Shown here: positions 16,971-26,556 of the stretch, in pieces
Position numbering within the stretch: the first letter of the stretch is position 1
Layout: each line of letters begins with the position of its first letter
Source: Pseudomonas sp. IAC-BECa141
GTDB taxonomy: Bacteria > Pseudomonadota > Gammaproteobacteria > Pseudomonadales > Pseudomonadaceae
Direction of reading: 5' to 3'
Assembly: GCF_020544405.1 (NCBI RefSeq)
Contig: NZ_CP065410.1
Span: 1,426,001 to 1,490,000 of the forward strand
Length of the DNA: 64,000 nt
Program-made: the position numbers and the translations under genes
The notes under the pieces: generated by a model
Database searches by the model: none
The model's input: the letters and a program-made list of their open reading frames with translations, nothing else
What the model was told of the DNA's origin: nothing

Positions 16971-19900
16971 TGGCCAGCCTCTTTAGGAGTTTCGATGGTG
17001 TCATCCTTGTCGGCGTTTTTGCGCTGACCCATGGACGACACAGTGACGAAGAACAGTGGGACCCAGAAGATCGCCAGGATCGTTGCGGTGAGCATACCGC
17101 CAATCACGCCGGTACCGATCGCGTGTTGACTGCCCGAGCCTGCGCCGGTGGAGATAGCCAACGGTACAACACCGAGGATGAAGGCCAGCGACGTCATGAT
17201 GATCGGTCGCAGACGCATGCGGCAGGCTTCAATGGCCGCATCGCGCAGACTGCGTCCCTGCTCGTGCAGTTCCTTGGCGAATTCGACGATCAGAATGGCG
17301 TTTTTAGCCGCCAGACCAATGGTCGTCAACAGACCCACCTGGAAGTACACGTCGTTCGACAGACCGCGAAGGCTGGTGGCCATCAGCGCACCGATGATCC
17401 CCAGTGGCACCACGAGCATGACCGCGATCGGAATCGACCAGCTTTCATACAGCGCCGCCAGACACAGGAACACCATCAGCAGCGACAGGGCGTACAGCGC
17501 CGGAGCCTGAGAGCCGGACAGTCGCTCTTCGTACGACAGACCGGTCCACGAGATACCCACGCCGGCCGGCAGCTTCTTGGCAATCGCCTCGACTTCGGCC
17601 ATCGCTTCACCGGTGGAGTAACCCGGCGCCGGAGAACCGAGGATCTCCATCGCTTCCACACCGTTGTAACGCGCCAGTTTCGGCGAACCGTAGATCCACT
17701 CGCCCTTGGCGAACGCGGAGAACGGAACCATGGTGCCGGCGCTGTTGCGCACGTACCACTTCTTCAGGTCTTCAGGGCTCATGCGAGCGCCGGCCTGACC
17801 CTGCACGTAAACCTTCTTCACACGGCCGCGGTCGATGAAGTCGTTGACGTAGCTACTACCGAAGGAGATCGACAGGGTGCTGTTGATGTCGGACAGGCTC
17901 AAGCCCAGGGCACGGGCCTTCTCGTCGTCGATTTCCAGGTGGTATTGCGGCTCGTCGTTCAGACCGTTCGGACGCACCTGGTAGAGCACCTTGCTTTGCG
18001 CCGCCATACCGAGGAACTGGTTACGGGCTTCCATCAGTTTTTCGTGACCGATACCGGCGCGGTCCTGCAGGAATACGTCGAAACCGGTGGCGTTACCCAG
18101 CTCCAGTACGGCCGGCGGGGCAAAGGCAAACACCATCGCGTCGCGGAAGCTGAAGAAGTGCTGCTGGGCGCGTTGAGCCAGGGCGAACACGCTGTTGCTC
18201 GCGTCACGCTCGTGCCATGGCTTGAGCATGATGAACGCCAGACCCGAGCTCTGGCCGCGACCGGCGAAGTTGAAGCCGTTCACGGTGAACACCGAGGCTA
18301 CCGAGCTGGATTCTTTGTCCAGCAGGTAGGAGCGCATTTCGTCGATCACCACCTGCGTGCGCTCGGCACTGGAACCGGCTGGGGTCTGCACCTGGGCGAA
18401 CAGTACGCCCTGGTCTTCTTCCGGCAGGAACGCCGTTGGAATGCGGGTGAACAGCCAGATCATGCCGACCACGATCAGCAGGTAGGCCAGCAGGTACGGA
18501 GCCTTGCGTTGCAGGATGTTGCCGACACCGCGCTCGTAGCTGCGAACGCTACGGTCGAAGTTGCGGTTGAACCAGCCGAAGAAACCTTTTTTCGGCGTGC
18601 CGTGCTCGCCTTTCGGAATCGCCTTGAGCATGGTGGCGCAGAGCGCCGGGGTGAAGATCAGCGCAACCATTACCGACAGGGCCATGGCCGAGACGATGGT
18701 GATCGAGAACTGACGGTAGATCACACCGGTGGAACCGCTGAAGAACGCCATCGGCAGCAATACCGCCGACAGTACGAGGGCGATACCGACCAGGGCGCCC
18801 TGGATCTGGCCCATGGACTTCTTGGTGGCTTCCTTCGGTGACAGGCCTTCTTCGGCCATCACCCGCTCGACGTTCTCCACCACGACGATGGCGTCGTCCA
18901 CCAGCAAGCCGATGGCCAATACCATACCGAACATGGTCAGGGTGTTGATGCTGAAACCGGCGGCCGCGAGGATGCCGAACGTACCGAGCAGTACCACCGG
19001 CACGGTCATCGTGGTGATGACGGTCGCGCGGAAGTTCTGCAGGAACAGGAACATCACCAGGAACACCAGCACGATCGCTTCGACCAGGGTTTCAACCACG
19101 CCCTTGATCGACTCGGTCACCACCGGGGTGGTGTCGTACGGGAACACGACTTCCATGCCTTGCGGGAAGAACGGCTTGAGGTCGTCAATCGTCTTGCGCA
19201 GGGCTTTTGCGGTGTCGAGGGCGTTGGCACCGTTGGCCAGTTTTACCGCCAGACCGGAGGCCGGTTTGCCGTTGAACTGCGCCGCGATACTGGAGTTTTC
19301 ACCACCCAGACCGACATCGGCGACGTCACCGATACGGACTTGCGAGCCATCCTGGTTGACCTTCAGCAGAATCGCCTTGAACTGCTCGGCGGTCTGCAGA
19401 CGGGTCTTGCCGATGATCGTGGCGTTCAGTTGCTGGCCTGGCAGCGCCGGCAGACCGCCGAGCTGACCGGAGGAAATCTGAACGTTCTGCGCCGAGATCG
19501 CGGCACTGACATCGGCCGGGGTCAGGTTGTAGTTGTTCAGTTTGGCCGGGTCGAGCCAGATGCGCATCGCGTACTGGGCACCGAAGACCTGGAAGTCACC
19601 GACACCGGCGGTCCGGGAAATCGGGTCCTGCATGTTCGACACGATGTAGTTGGACAGGTCGTCCTTGGTCATGCTGCCGTCACGCGACACCACGCCGATC
19701 ACCAGCAGGAAGTTCTTCACTGCCTTGGTCACGCGGATACCCTGTTGCTGCACTTCCTGCGGCAGCAGCGGGGTGGCCAGGTTCAGCTTGTTCTGGACCT
19801 GAACCTGCGCGGTGTCGGAGTTGGTGCCTTGCTCGAAGGTCGCGGTGATGGTCATGCTGCCGTCGGAGTTACTTTCCGAGGACACATAACGCAGGTTGTC

Positions 19901-20116
19901 GATACCGTTGAGCTGTTGCTCGATGACCTGCACCACGGTGTCCTGAACCGTCTGTGCCGAAGCACCCGGGTAGGTCACGGAAATCGCAATCGCCGGTGGC
20001 GCAATGCTCGGGTACTGGTTGATCGGCAACTTGAGGATCGATAGAGCCCCGACCAGCATGATCACCAGGGCAATTACCCAGGCGAAAATCGGACGGTCGA
20101 TAAAAAATTTCGACAT
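16967..20116 (-). CDS. ttgB: RND efflux inner-membrane pump TtgB/MexB
   Basis: This is a proton-driven hydrophobe/amphiphile efflux transporter of the inner membrane that exports antibiotics, solvents and dyes. At 1049 aa it is full length for the HAE-1 family. It begins [20 protein letters not shown] and carries the proton-relay pair in helix 4 ([16 protein letters not shown]). The last transmembrane helices are in the C-terminal 150 residues. Two large periplasmic porter domains lie between helices 1-2 and 7-8. It starts 3 nt after ttgA and overlaps ttgC. Expression should be repressed by TtgR at the site 21356-21395. Confidence 0.93.
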   Translation of the reverse strand: MSKFFIDRPIFAWVIALVIMLVGALSILKLPINQYPSIAPPAIAISVTYPGASAQTVQDTVVQVIEQQLNGIDNLRYVSSESNSDGSMTITATFEQGTNSDTAQVQVQNKLNLATPLLPQEVQQQGIRVTKAVKNFLLVIGVVSRDGSMTKDDLSNYIVSNMQDPISRTAGVGDFQVFGAQYAMRIWLDPAKLNNYNLTPADVSAAISAQNVQISSGQLGGLPALPGQQLNATIIGKTRLQTAEQFKAILLKVNQDGSQVRIGDVADVGLGGENSSIAAQFNGKPASGLAVKLANGANALDTAKALRKTIDDLKPFFPQGMEVVFPYDTTPVVTESIKGVVETLVEAIVLVFLVMFLFLQNFRATVITTMTVPVVLLGTFGILAAAGFSINTLTMFGMVLAIGLLVDDAIVVVENVERVMAEEGLSPKEATKKSMGQIQGALVGIALVLSAVLLPMAFFSGSTGVIYRQFSITIVSAMALSVMVALIFTPALCATMLKAIPKGEHGTPKKGFFGWFNRNFDRSVRSYERGVGNILQRKAPYLLAYLLIVVGMIWLFTRIPTAFLPEEDQGVLFAQVQTPAGSSAERTQVVIDEMRSYLLDKESSSVASVFTVNGFNFAGRGQSSGLAFIMLKPWHERDASNSVFALAQRAQQHFFSFRDAMVFAFAPPAVLELGNATGFDVFLQDRAGIGHEKLMEARNQFLGMAAQSKVLYQVRPNGLNDEPQYHLEIDDEKARALGLSLSDINSTLSISFGSSYVNDFIDRGRVKKVYVQGQAGARMSPEDLKKWYVRNSAGTMVPFSAFAKGEWIYGSPKLARYNGVEAMEILGSPAPGYSTGEAMAEVEAIAKKLPAGVGISWTGLSYEERLSGSQAPALYALSLLMVFLCLAALYESWSIPIAVMLVVPLGIIGALMATSLRGLSNDVYFQVGLLTTIGLAAKNAILIVEFAKELHEQGRSLRDAAIEACRMRLRPIIMTSLAFILGVVPLAISTGAGSGSQHAIGTGVIGGMLTATILAIFWVPLFFVTVSSMGQRKNADKDDTIETPKEAGQ

Positions 20117-20119
20117 GAG

Positions 20120-21274
20120 TTACTCCCCTTTGCCGCCGTAGGCCTTGTCAGCTGCCTTGGCGGGTGCCGGGTTCTTGGCTACGTTGGTCGCTTCGGTCGG
20201 GTTGACCTGAACACCTGGACGCACGAATTGCAGCCCTTCGGTGATCAGGCGATCGCCGGCTTTCAGGCCGTCTTCGATCAGCCACTGGCTGCCGACGGTA
20301 CGGCTGGCCTTGAGCTGACGCAGTTCGACCTTGTTGTCCGCACCCACGACCAGCGCGGTCGGGGTGCCCTTGAGGTCACGGGTCACGCCTTGTTGCGGCG
20401 CCAGAATGGCCGCAGCGTTGACGCCGGCCTGCAACTGGGCGCGAACGAACATGCCCGGCAACAGGGTGTGATCCGGATTCGGGAACACGGCGCGCAGCGT
20501 CACGGAGCCAGTGGTCGGGTCGACCGACACTTCGGAGAATTCCAGCTTACCGTCGAGCTTGTACTGGCTGCCGTCTTCCAGTGTCAGCTTGACCGCGGCG
20601 GCATTGTCGCCGGCCTTCTGCAGGCGGCCACTTTCCAGTTCGCGACGCAGTTCCAGCAACTCGACCGAGGACTGGGTGACGTCGACATAGATCGGGTCCA
20701 GTTGCTGGATCACGGCCATCGCGTCGGTCTGGCCGCTGCTGACCAGCGCGCCCTCGGTCACCGAAGAGCGGCCAATACGACCGGAGATCGGCGCGTAGAC
20801 CTTGGTGTAGCGCACGTTGATCTGTGCGCTCTGCAACGACGCTTCCGATTGCAGGCGGTTGGCCACGGCGGTGTCGTATTCCTGACGGCTTACCGCCTGC
20901 TCGTCGACCAGTTGCTTGTAGCGGTCGGAGATCGACTTGGTCGAGCGCAGGTTGGCTTCGGCGCTTTTCAGGGTCGCTTCATAGACCGACGGATCGATCT
21001 GATACAGCTGCTGGCCGGCTTTGACATCGCCGCCTTCCTTGAACAGACGCTTGAGAATGATGCCGTTGACCTGCGGACGAACTTCGGCGATGCGGAACGC
21101 ACTAGTGCGGCCCGGCAGTTCGGAAGTCAGGGTAAAGGCTTGTGGTTGCAGGGTGACGACGCCGACCTGAGGAGGTGGTGCGGCGGGAGCCGCCTCTTCC
21201 TTTTTACATCCGCTGAGCAGCGATGCCAGGGCGACGGCAGTGACCAGAGCGGTAACAGCTGGCTTGAATTGCAT
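20120..21274 (-). CDS. ttgA: RND efflux periplasmic adaptor lipoprotein TtgA/MexA
   Basis: This is the membrane fusion protein linking TtgB to TtgC. The 384-aa precursor has a lipoprotein signal, lipobox LLSGC with Cys23. Then come a lipoyl/barrel-sandwich half (EVRPQVNGIILKRLFKEGGD), an alpha-hairpin (about residues 100-165) and a second lipoyl half with APISGRIGRSSVTEGALV. I placed the start at 21274 because GAGGA lies 6 nt upstream and the lipoprotein signal begins there. A longer frame to 21310 would put 12 residues in front of the signal. It is the first gene of the operon. Confidence 0.92.
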   Translation of the reverse strand: MQFKPAVTALVTAVALASLLSGCKKEEAAPAAPPPQVGVVTLQPQAFTLTSELPGRTSAFRIAEVRPQVNGIILKRLFKEGGDVKAGQQLYQIDPSVYEATLKSAEANLRSTKSISDRYKQLVDEQAVSRQEYDTAVANRLQSEASLQSAQINVRYTKVYAPISGRIGRSSVTEGALVSSGQTDAMAVIQQLDPIYVDVTQSSVELLELRRELESGRLQKAGDNAAAVKLTLEDGSQYKLDGKLEFSEVSVDPTTGSVTLRAVFPNPDHTLLPGMFVRAQLQAGVNAAAILAPQQGVTRDLKGTPTALVVGADNKVELRQLKASRTVGSQWLIEDGLKAGDRLITEGLQFVRPGVQVNPTEATNVAKNPAPAKAADKAYGGKGE

Positions 21275-21355
21275 GAAGATCCTCGGGTCAGGCGCGCGAA
21301 AAGCGCACAAGAAGTGTGGAAGGGTAAAAAAGGGTTACCGGGTGGATAAGTAGCT

Positions 21356-21395
21356 TGCTAATGAATATACTTACGTTCATGGTTGTTTGTAAACA
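21356..21395. promoter_or_regulatory. TtgR operator and overlapping ttgA promoter
   Basis: On the minus strand, TTTACA (21393-21388) and TATATT (21369-21364) with an 18-nt spacer form a sigma-70 promoter for ttgA. The sequence between and around them, including AACAACCATGAACGTAAG, closely follows the TtgR operator I recall from P. putida. TtgR bound here would block ttgABC and its own divergent gene. Confidence 0.8.
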
Positions 21396-21540
21396 CCTTG
21401 GCTGCGTACCCAACCGGTTACAAAAGTCGTGGCAAGGTCTGAAATTGTAGGCCGGGGAGTCGATCCGCGAGAGATTCACCCCTTTTTATTCAGCGGATAT
21501 TCAGCCATCCCTGAAACATCCTGTTTGAGGTTTTACTGCC

Positions 21541-22173
21541 ATGGTTCGTCGCACCAAAGAGGAAGCTCAGGAAACGCGAAGCCAGATTCTGGAAGCCGCC
21601 GAGAAAGCTTTCTATGAAAGGGGCGTGGCCCGTACGACGCTGTCCGACATTGCGAGCCTTGCGGGTGTAACGCGCGGCGCCATCTACTGGCACTTCAGCA
21701 ACAAGGCCGATCTGTTGCAGGCGATGCTCGATACGCTGAAGGAACCGCTGGATGAACTGGCAAAGGCCAGCGAAAGCGAGGACGAACCCGATCCGCTGGG
21801 CTGCATGCGCAAGTTGCTGATTCATTTGTTTCATCAAATTGCGCTGGACCCAAAAACCCGGCGCATCAACGAAATTCTGTTTCATAAGTGCGAGTTCACC
21901 GATGAAATGTGCGATCTGCGCCAGCAGCGCCGGACCGCCAGCCTCGATTGCAATGTGCGGATCGCGCTGACATTGAGTAATGCGGTCAATCGTGGGCAGC
22001 TGCCGGCAGACCTCGACACTGCCCGGGCAGCCATCAGCATTCACGCCTATATCGACGGCCTTCTCTATGGATGGCTCCTGGCGCCGGACAGCTTCGAACT
22101 CTACGCCGAGGCCGAGCGCTGGGTCGATACCGGGCTGGACATGCTGCGCCTGAGCCCCAGCCTGCGCAAATGA
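21541..22173 (+). CDS. ttgR: TetR-family repressor of the efflux operon, TtgR
   Basis: TtgR is a ligand-responsive repressor of ttgABC. The 210-aa protein opens [20 protein letters not shown]. It has a TetR helix-turn-helix at about residues 32-52 ([21 protein letters not shown]) and then a helical ligand domain that in P. putida binds antibiotics and flavonoids. It is divergent from ttgA, with 266 nt between the start codons containing the operator. Length equals that of TtgR (210 aa). Being next to and divergent from ttgABC makes the assignment firm. Confidence 0.93.
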   Translation: MVRRTKEEAQETRSQILEAAEKAFYERGVARTTLSDIASLAGVTRGAIYWHFSNKADLLQAMLDTLKEPLDELAKASESEDEPDPLGCMRKLLIHLFHQIALDPKTRRINEILFHKCEFTDEMCDLRQQRRTASLDCNVRIALTLSNAVNRGQLPADLDTARAAISIHAYIDGLLYGWLLAPDSFELYAEAERWVDTGLDMLRLSPSLRK

Positions 22174-22368
22174 AACAAAATTCGTTATTGGATCAGTTTG
22201 TGTCAATGAAGGATGCGGATGAAGGTCCGTGTTCACTCGCCCCGCTGCAATGGGATGCTTTTATATACCTCTGCGGCGCGGGTTGATATGTAGCGAGCTA
22301 CGTATTTTGTAGGGATTTTGTGTCGAGCCTGTGAACGAATGTGAACGGCCGCCCACCCAGCGACCAAT

Positions 22369-22405
22369 AAAAAGCCCCCGACTCTCGCGAGTCGGGGGCT
22401 TTTGC
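22369..22405. terminator. Bidirectional rho-independent terminator
   Basis: A 14-bp stem, AAGCCCCCGACTC paired with GAGTCGGGGGCTT around a TCGC loop, is flanked by A and T tracts. It ends the xenB operon on the minus strand (stop at 22422) and could also end ttgR on the plus strand. Confidence 0.92.
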
Positions 22406-22421
22406 GTTTCTGCGGTATGGC

Positions 22422-23471
22422 TTACAGAGTCGGGTAGTCGAGGTAACCGACCGCACCTTTGCCGTAGAACGTTTCCGGGTGCGGTTCGTTCAGCGGCGCG
22501 TCGGCCTTCAGGCGAGCCGGCAAGTCCGGGTTGGCAATGAACGGGATACCGAATGCCACAGCATCAGCCTTGCCCGCTGCCAGCCAGGCGTTGGCGCTTT
22601 CCTTGGTGAAACGTTCGTTGGCGATGTATGCGCCGCCGAAGGCTTCTTTCAGTTGCGGGCCGAGGCTGTCGGCGCCTTCTTTCTCGCGGGAGCAGATGAA
22701 GGCAATGCCACGCTTGCCCAGTTCGCGAGCGACGTAGGTGAAGGTTTCGGCCAGGTTGTCGTCGCCCATGTCATGGGAGTCGGCGCGCGGAGCCAGGTGC
22801 ACACCGACACGGCCGGCGCCCCAGACTTCGATTGCCGCGTCAGTCACTTCCAGCAGCAGGCGGGCACGGTTTTCCAGGGAGCCGCCGTATTGGTCGGTGC
22901 GTTGGTTGGTGCTGCTTTGCAGGAACTGGTCGAGCAGGTAGCCGTTGGCGCCGTGGATTTCCACACCGTCGAAACCGGCCGCCTTGGCGTTTTCCGCGCC
23001 GACGCGGTAGGCGTCGACGATGTCGGCGATTTCAGCGGTTTCCAGCGCACGAGGGGTTGGATAGTCGGCCAGCGGGCGAACCAGGCTGACGTGGCCTTCT
23101 GGCTGGATGGCGCTCGGTGCAACCGGCGCTTCGCCGTTCAGGTACGACGGGTGGGAGATCCGGCCGACGTGCCACAGTTGCAGAACGATCTTGCCGCCGG
23201 CTGCGTGAACGGCCTTGGTCACGTTGGTCCAGCCGCGCACCTGGTCGTTGGACCAGATGCCCGGGGTGTCCGGGTAGCCGACACCCATCGGGGTCACCGA
23301 GGTGGCTTCGCTGATGATCAGGCCGGCCGAAGCGCGTTGTACGTAGTACTCGGCCATCAGCGCGTTGGGTACGCGGCCTTCGTCGGCGCGGCAGCGGGTC
23401 AGCGGCGCCATGATGATGCGGTTGGACAGCTCGAGGTCGCCCAGTTTGATCGGATCGAAAATCGTTGCCAT
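22422..23471 (-). CDS. xenB: Old-yellow-enzyme family xenobiotic reductase XenB
   Basis: This FMN-dependent NADPH oxidoreductase reduces activated alkenes and nitro compounds; XenB of P. fluorescens denitrates nitroglycerin and attacks nitroaromatics. The 349-aa protein starts MATIFDPIKLGDLELSNR. It shows the substrate-binding His/Asn pair in EIHGANGYLLDQFL and the flavin-binding C-terminal region ADAVAFGIPFIANPDLP. I chose the ATG at 23471 (preceded by GAGGG) rather than three codons upstream. It is last in the operon arsR-MFS-xenB and has a strong terminator. The near-identity I recall to XenB supports the symbol. Confidence 0.9.
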   Translation of the reverse strand: MATIFDPIKLGDLELSNRIIMAPLTRCRADEGRVPNALMAEYYVQRASAGLIISEATSVTPMGVGYPDTPGIWSNDQVRGWTNVTKAVHAAGGKIVLQLWHVGRISHPSYLNGEAPVAPSAIQPEGHVSLVRPLADYPTPRALETAEIADIVDAYRVGAENAKAAGFDGVEIHGANGYLLDQFLQSSTNQRTDQYGGSLENRARLLLEVTDAAIEVWGAGRVGVHLAPRADSHDMGDDNLAETFTYVARELGKRGIAFICSREKEGADSLGPQLKEAFGGAYIANERFTKESANAWLAAGKADAVAFGIPFIANPDLPARLKADAPLNEPHPETFYGKGAVGYLDYPTL

Positions 23472-23503
23472 GAGATACAACCCTCGTGAGGTAAGTGAGT
23501 GAA

Positions 23504-24667
23504 TCAGTTAGCGGTGGCCAGTTCGGGATTGCCGTTCTGGCGGAATGTGATCAGGGTCACCAGCAGCGCGAGGACCGCCAGCGCCGCAGCGGCGAGAGGC
23601 ACGCTGGTCAGGCCGTAGCCGTGGGCGATGACGCTGCCGCCGACCCAGGCGCCGAGGGCGTTGCCGACGTTGAAGGCGCCGATGTTCAGGGTCGACACCA
23701 GGTTCGGTGCGGCCTGGCCGTAGGTCACGACGTTCACTTGCAGGGCCGGCACGGCGGCGAAGCACGCGGTGGCCCAGAGGAACAGAGTGATCTCGGTCGG
23801 GATCAGCGCGATGCTGGTCCAGGTCAGTACCGTGGAGGTCACGGCCATCGCGATGAACACGCCGATCAGCGTCGCGGCCAGGCCCCTGTCGGCCAGTTTG
23901 CCGCCGATGATGTTGCCGACGGTCAGGCCCAGGCCGATGAGCATCAGGGTCCAGGTCACGCCACGGGGCGAGACGCCGGTGACATCGCCCAGCAGCGGTG
24001 CGACGTAAGTGAACAGGGTGAATACCGAGGCGGCAAACAGCGCGGTCATGCTCAGCGACAGCCAGATACCGGCGCCTTTGAGCGCGGCCAGTTCGGCGCG
24101 CATGTCGAGTTTTTCTTCGTCACGCTTGGCGGGCAGGAAGCGGATCAGGCCGATCAGCGCGATCACACCGATCACGGTCACTGCCCAGAAGGTCGAGCGC
24201 CAGCCGGCTTCCTGACCGAGGGCGGTGCCCAGCGGTACGCCCAGCACGTTGGCCAGGGTCAGGCCGGTGAACATCAGGGCCACGGCCGAGGCGCGTTTGT
24301 TCGGAGCGACCAGGTTGGCCGCGACCACCGAACCGATGCCGAAGAACGCACCGTGGCAGAGAGCGGTAACCACTCGGGCGAACATCAGCACGTTGTAGTC
24401 ACTGGCGATCGCGCAAAGCAGGTTGCCGATAATGAAGATGCCCATCAACGCCACCAGTGCAGCCTTGCGCGGCAGTCGTGCAGTGGCCATTGCCATGAAC
24501 GGTGCACCGATGGCCACGCCCAGAGCGTAACCGGTCACCAGCCAGCCGGCGCCGGGGATCGACACACCGAGGTCGGCCGCCACATCAGGCAGCAGGCCCA
24601 TGATGACGAACTCGGTGGTGCCGATGGCGAAGGCGCTCAAGGCGAGTATGAATAGTGAGAGGGGCAT
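23504..24667 (-). CDS. MFS efflux transporter (DHA1, AraJ/YdhP-like)
   Basis: This is a 387-aa inner-membrane protein with 12 predicted helices. It starts MPLSLFILALSAFAIGTTEF, and the GTTEFV motif of the first helix is typical of the drug:H+ antiporter 1 subgroup with AraJ, YdhP and NepI. A second conserved stretch is ALCHGAFFGIGS. It lies between an ArsR regulator and xenB on the same strand with short gaps, so it probably exports the same electrophile or product that XenB transforms. The substrate cannot be read from sequence. Confidence 0.85.
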   Translation of the reverse strand: MPLSLFILALSAFAIGTTEFVIMGLLPDVAADLGVSIPGAGWLVTGYALGVAIGAPFMAMATARLPRKAALVALMGIFIIGNLLCAIASDYNVLMFARVVTALCHGAFFGIGSVVAANLVAPNKRASAVALMFTGLTLANVLGVPLGTALGQEAGWRSTFWAVTVIGVIALIGLIRFLPAKRDEEKLDMRAELAALKGAGIWLSLSMTALFAASVFTLFTYVAPLLGDVTGVSPRGVTWTLMLIGLGLTVGNIIGGKLADRGLAATLIGVFIAMAVTSTVLTWTSIALIPTEITLFLWATACFAAVPALQVNVVTYGQAAPNLVSTLNIGAFNVGNALGAWVGGSVIAHGYGLTSVPLAAAALAVLALLVTLITFRQNGNPELATAN

Positions 24668-24700
24668 CGTTTGTTCCTTTTGGCTGGCTGACGTTAAGGG

Positions 24701-25003
24701 TCAGAGCTCTTTGCTGAGGGTGCTGAGGAACGCCTGGATCACGTCCTCGTTGCGTTTGAAAAAGTGCCACTGGCCGGCTTTCTGACTGCTGATCAGCCCG
24801 GCCCGTTGCAGGGTGGCCAGGTGGGCGGAAACGGTCGATTGCGACAGGCCGCAGCGTTGATCGATCTGCCCGGCACAGATGCCGTACTCGTGGTTGTGGA
24901 TCTGTTCCGGAAACTCGGCTTTCGGGTCTTTCAGCCAGTTGAGGATGTCTCGCCGTACTGGGTGTGCCAGGGCTTTTATTATTTCGTCGAGGTCAATGTT
25001 CAT
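24701..25003 (-). CDS. ArsR/SmtB-family regulator of the xenB operon
   Basis: The 100-aa winged-helix repressor has the recognition helix in GLSQSTVSAHLATLQRAGLI. It lacks the ArsR ELCVCDL metal box. Its two cysteines (Cys43 in YGICAGQ and Cys51 in DQRCGLS) flank the recognition region, which could make it a thiol/redox sensor rather than a metal sensor; that is inference. It is the first gene of the arsR-MFS-xenB operon and divergent from acpH. The 171-nt intergenic region contains inverted repeats that are likely operators. Confidence 0.85.
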   Translation of the reverse strand: MNIDLDEIIKALAHPVRRDILNWLKDPKAEFPEQIHNHEYGICAGQIDQRCGLSQSTVSAHLATLQRAGLISSQKAGQWHFFKRNEDVIQAFLSTLSKEL

Positions 25004-25032
25004 GGCTGGGTGCTCAAGATGTGTGTAGCGCT

Positions 25033-25130
25033 ATATCGCGATGGGGCGAACTTTAAATCGGTACTTCGCGATATACCAATATGAATTTGATCTGATGACC
25101 GCATAAATCGGTATATCGGGTTATAACGAT
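25033..25130. promoter_or_regulatory. Palindromic operator candidates between arsR-type gene and acpH
   Basis: The self-complementary ATCGCGAT lies at 25033-25040. CGATATACC (25068-25076) and GGTATATCG (25109-25117) are perfect 9-bp inverted partners, and another CGATAT occurs at 25126. The repeated ATATCG motif in a divergent promoter region fits binding by the ArsR-family regulator. Confidence 0.55.
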
Positions 25131-25174
25131 ATGTGAGGTGTAAACAAACGCGGGCGCGGTGCTAAGCTGCGCCC

Positions 25175-25747
25175 ATGAACTATCTCGCACATTTACACCT
25201 CGGTGGCCAGCGTCCCGGTCAACTGCTTGGCAGTCTGTATGGCGATTTCGTCAAAGGGCGGCTGCAAGGGCAGTTCGACCCGGAGATCGAAGCGGCGATT
25301 GCCCTGCATCGGCAGATCGACGTGTTCACCGATCGCCACCCGCTGGTGGATGTCTCACTGGCGCGGTTCTCCAGGACCCGCCGTCGTTACGCGGGCATCG
25401 TCCTCGACGTGTTTTTCGACCATTGCCTGGCCCGGGACTGGACGCTGTACGCCGACCGCCCGCTCGCCCAGTTCACCTCCGACGTTTACCGTGTGCTGTC
25501 CAGCGAGCGGCAGTTGCCCGAGCGCCTGGCGAAGATCGTCCCGCACATGGTGGCCAATGACTGGTTGGGTTCGTATCAGCAATTCGAAGTGCTGGAACAG
25601 GTGTTGCGCGGGATCTCCCGGCGCCTGACCCGACCTGAAGAACTGGCAGGGGCGATGGAGGACTTGCGGCGGTTGTATGAACCGTTGAGCGAAGACTTTC
25701 GTTTGTTCTACCCACAGCTGCAGGACTTTGCCGGCCGGCAGCTGTAG
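25175..25747 (+). CDS. acpH: Acyl carrier protein phosphodiesterase AcpH
   Basis: AcpH removes the 4'-phosphopantetheine arm from ACP. The 190-aa protein begins MNYLAHLHLGGQRPGQLLGS, the family opening, and keeps conserved metal-binding residues of the HD-like fold (LYGDFVKGR, HRQIDVFTDRHP, FFDHCLARDW). Length is normal (about 190-195). It is divergent from the arsR operon and convergent with olsA, 14 nt away, so it is a single-gene unit. Confidence 0.9.
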   Translation: MNYLAHLHLGGQRPGQLLGSLYGDFVKGRLQGQFDPEIEAAIALHRQIDVFTDRHPLVDVSLARFSRTRRRYAGIVLDVFFDHCLARDWTLYADRPLAQFTSDVYRVLSSERQLPERLAKIVPHMVANDWLGSYQQFEVLEQVLRGISRRLTRPEELAGAMEDLRRLYEPLSEDFRLFYPQLQDFAGRQL

Positions 25748-25761
25748 GCGGAAGTCGCCGA

Positions 25762-26556
25762 TCAGGCTGCGATCAGATCGCGGGCGTGTTGCGCTTTGAC
25801 CGGTTTGAGTACATCGCCGAACAAGGCTTTCTGCACCGCCTGCTGTGCCTCGAACGCCAGCGCCGCGCGCTCCCGGCCCTGGCAGGCAATCGGCTTGAGC
25901 AGGTGAATCTCGACATCGCCGCAGTCGTTGCTGAACAGACGCATCAGGTGCGACAGCAGATCATCGTCACCAATGAACGGCGCCAGCGAATCGATCTTGC
26001 CCTCGCGCAGATAACGGATCGCCACCGGTTGCAGCTTCACCTCGGAATCAATCGCCGCCGACAGCAGGCGACCATGAAAGGTGCGCAGCGAACGGCCATC
26101 GGTGGTGGTGCCTTCCGGGAACATCAGCAACGGATGATCGGTTTGCAGGTGACGGGTCATCTGCTTGCGGATCAACTGGCTGTCGCCCGCACCGCGACGG
26201 ATGAACAGGCTGCCGGCCTTCGCCGCCAGCCAGCCGGCCACCGGCCAGGTGCGCACTTCGGCCTTGGACAGAAACGACAGCGGCGTGAGCATGCCGAGCA
26301 ACGGAATGTCGGTCCACGACACATGGTTGCTGACCCACAGCATCGGCTGTTTCGGCAGCTCGCCGTGAACGGTCACACGAAAGGGCAGGGCATTGCTCAG
26401 GCGCGCCATGAAAAACCGCGACCAGCGCTGCCGACGTTCCATCGAGTGGGCCAGCCCCAGGCGTTCGAAAACGCCGAAGACACTGGCCATGCTCAGGCCC
26501 AGCGTCACCACCAGCAGCACTCGCGCGATCCGCGCGTACACCCGCAGCCGGCTCAT
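25762..26556 (-). CDS. olsA: O-acyltransferase OlsA (ornithine lipid second acyl step)
   Basis: OlsA adds the ester-linked acyl chain to lyso-ornithine lipid, and related enzymes make phosphatidic acid. The 264-aa protein has an N-terminal membrane anchor (VYARIARVLLVVTLGLSM), the catalytic NHxxxxD motif in SNHVSWTDIP, and the glycerol-phosphate-binding FPEGTTT block. The start at 26556 overlaps the olsB stop (TGATG), so the two genes are coupled in the order olsB-olsA, as in P. aeruginosa. The open frame runs upstream inside olsB, but that part is a shadow of olsB. Confidence 0.9.
   Translation of the reverse strand: MSRLRVYARIARVLLVVTLGLSMASVFGVFERLGLAHSMERRQRWSRFFMARLSNALPFRVTVHGELPKQPMLWVSNHVSWTDIPLLGMLTPLSFLSKAEVRTWPVAGWLAAKAGSLFIRRGAGDSQLIRKQMTRHLQTDHPLLMFPEGTTTDGRSLRTFHGRLLSAAIDSEVKLQPVAIRYLREGKIDSLAPFIGDDDLLSHLMRLFSNDCGDVEIHLLKPIACQGRERAALAFEAQQAVQKALFGDVLKPVKAQHARDLIAA

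Noticed and set aside
16832..18841. 669-codon plus-strand frame across ttgB
   Set aside because: It is the antisense shadow of the RND pump gene.
23495..24655. 386-codon plus-strand frame across the MFS gene
   Set aside because: The frame is composed of Gly/Arg/His/Gln low-information sequence opposite 12 membrane helices.
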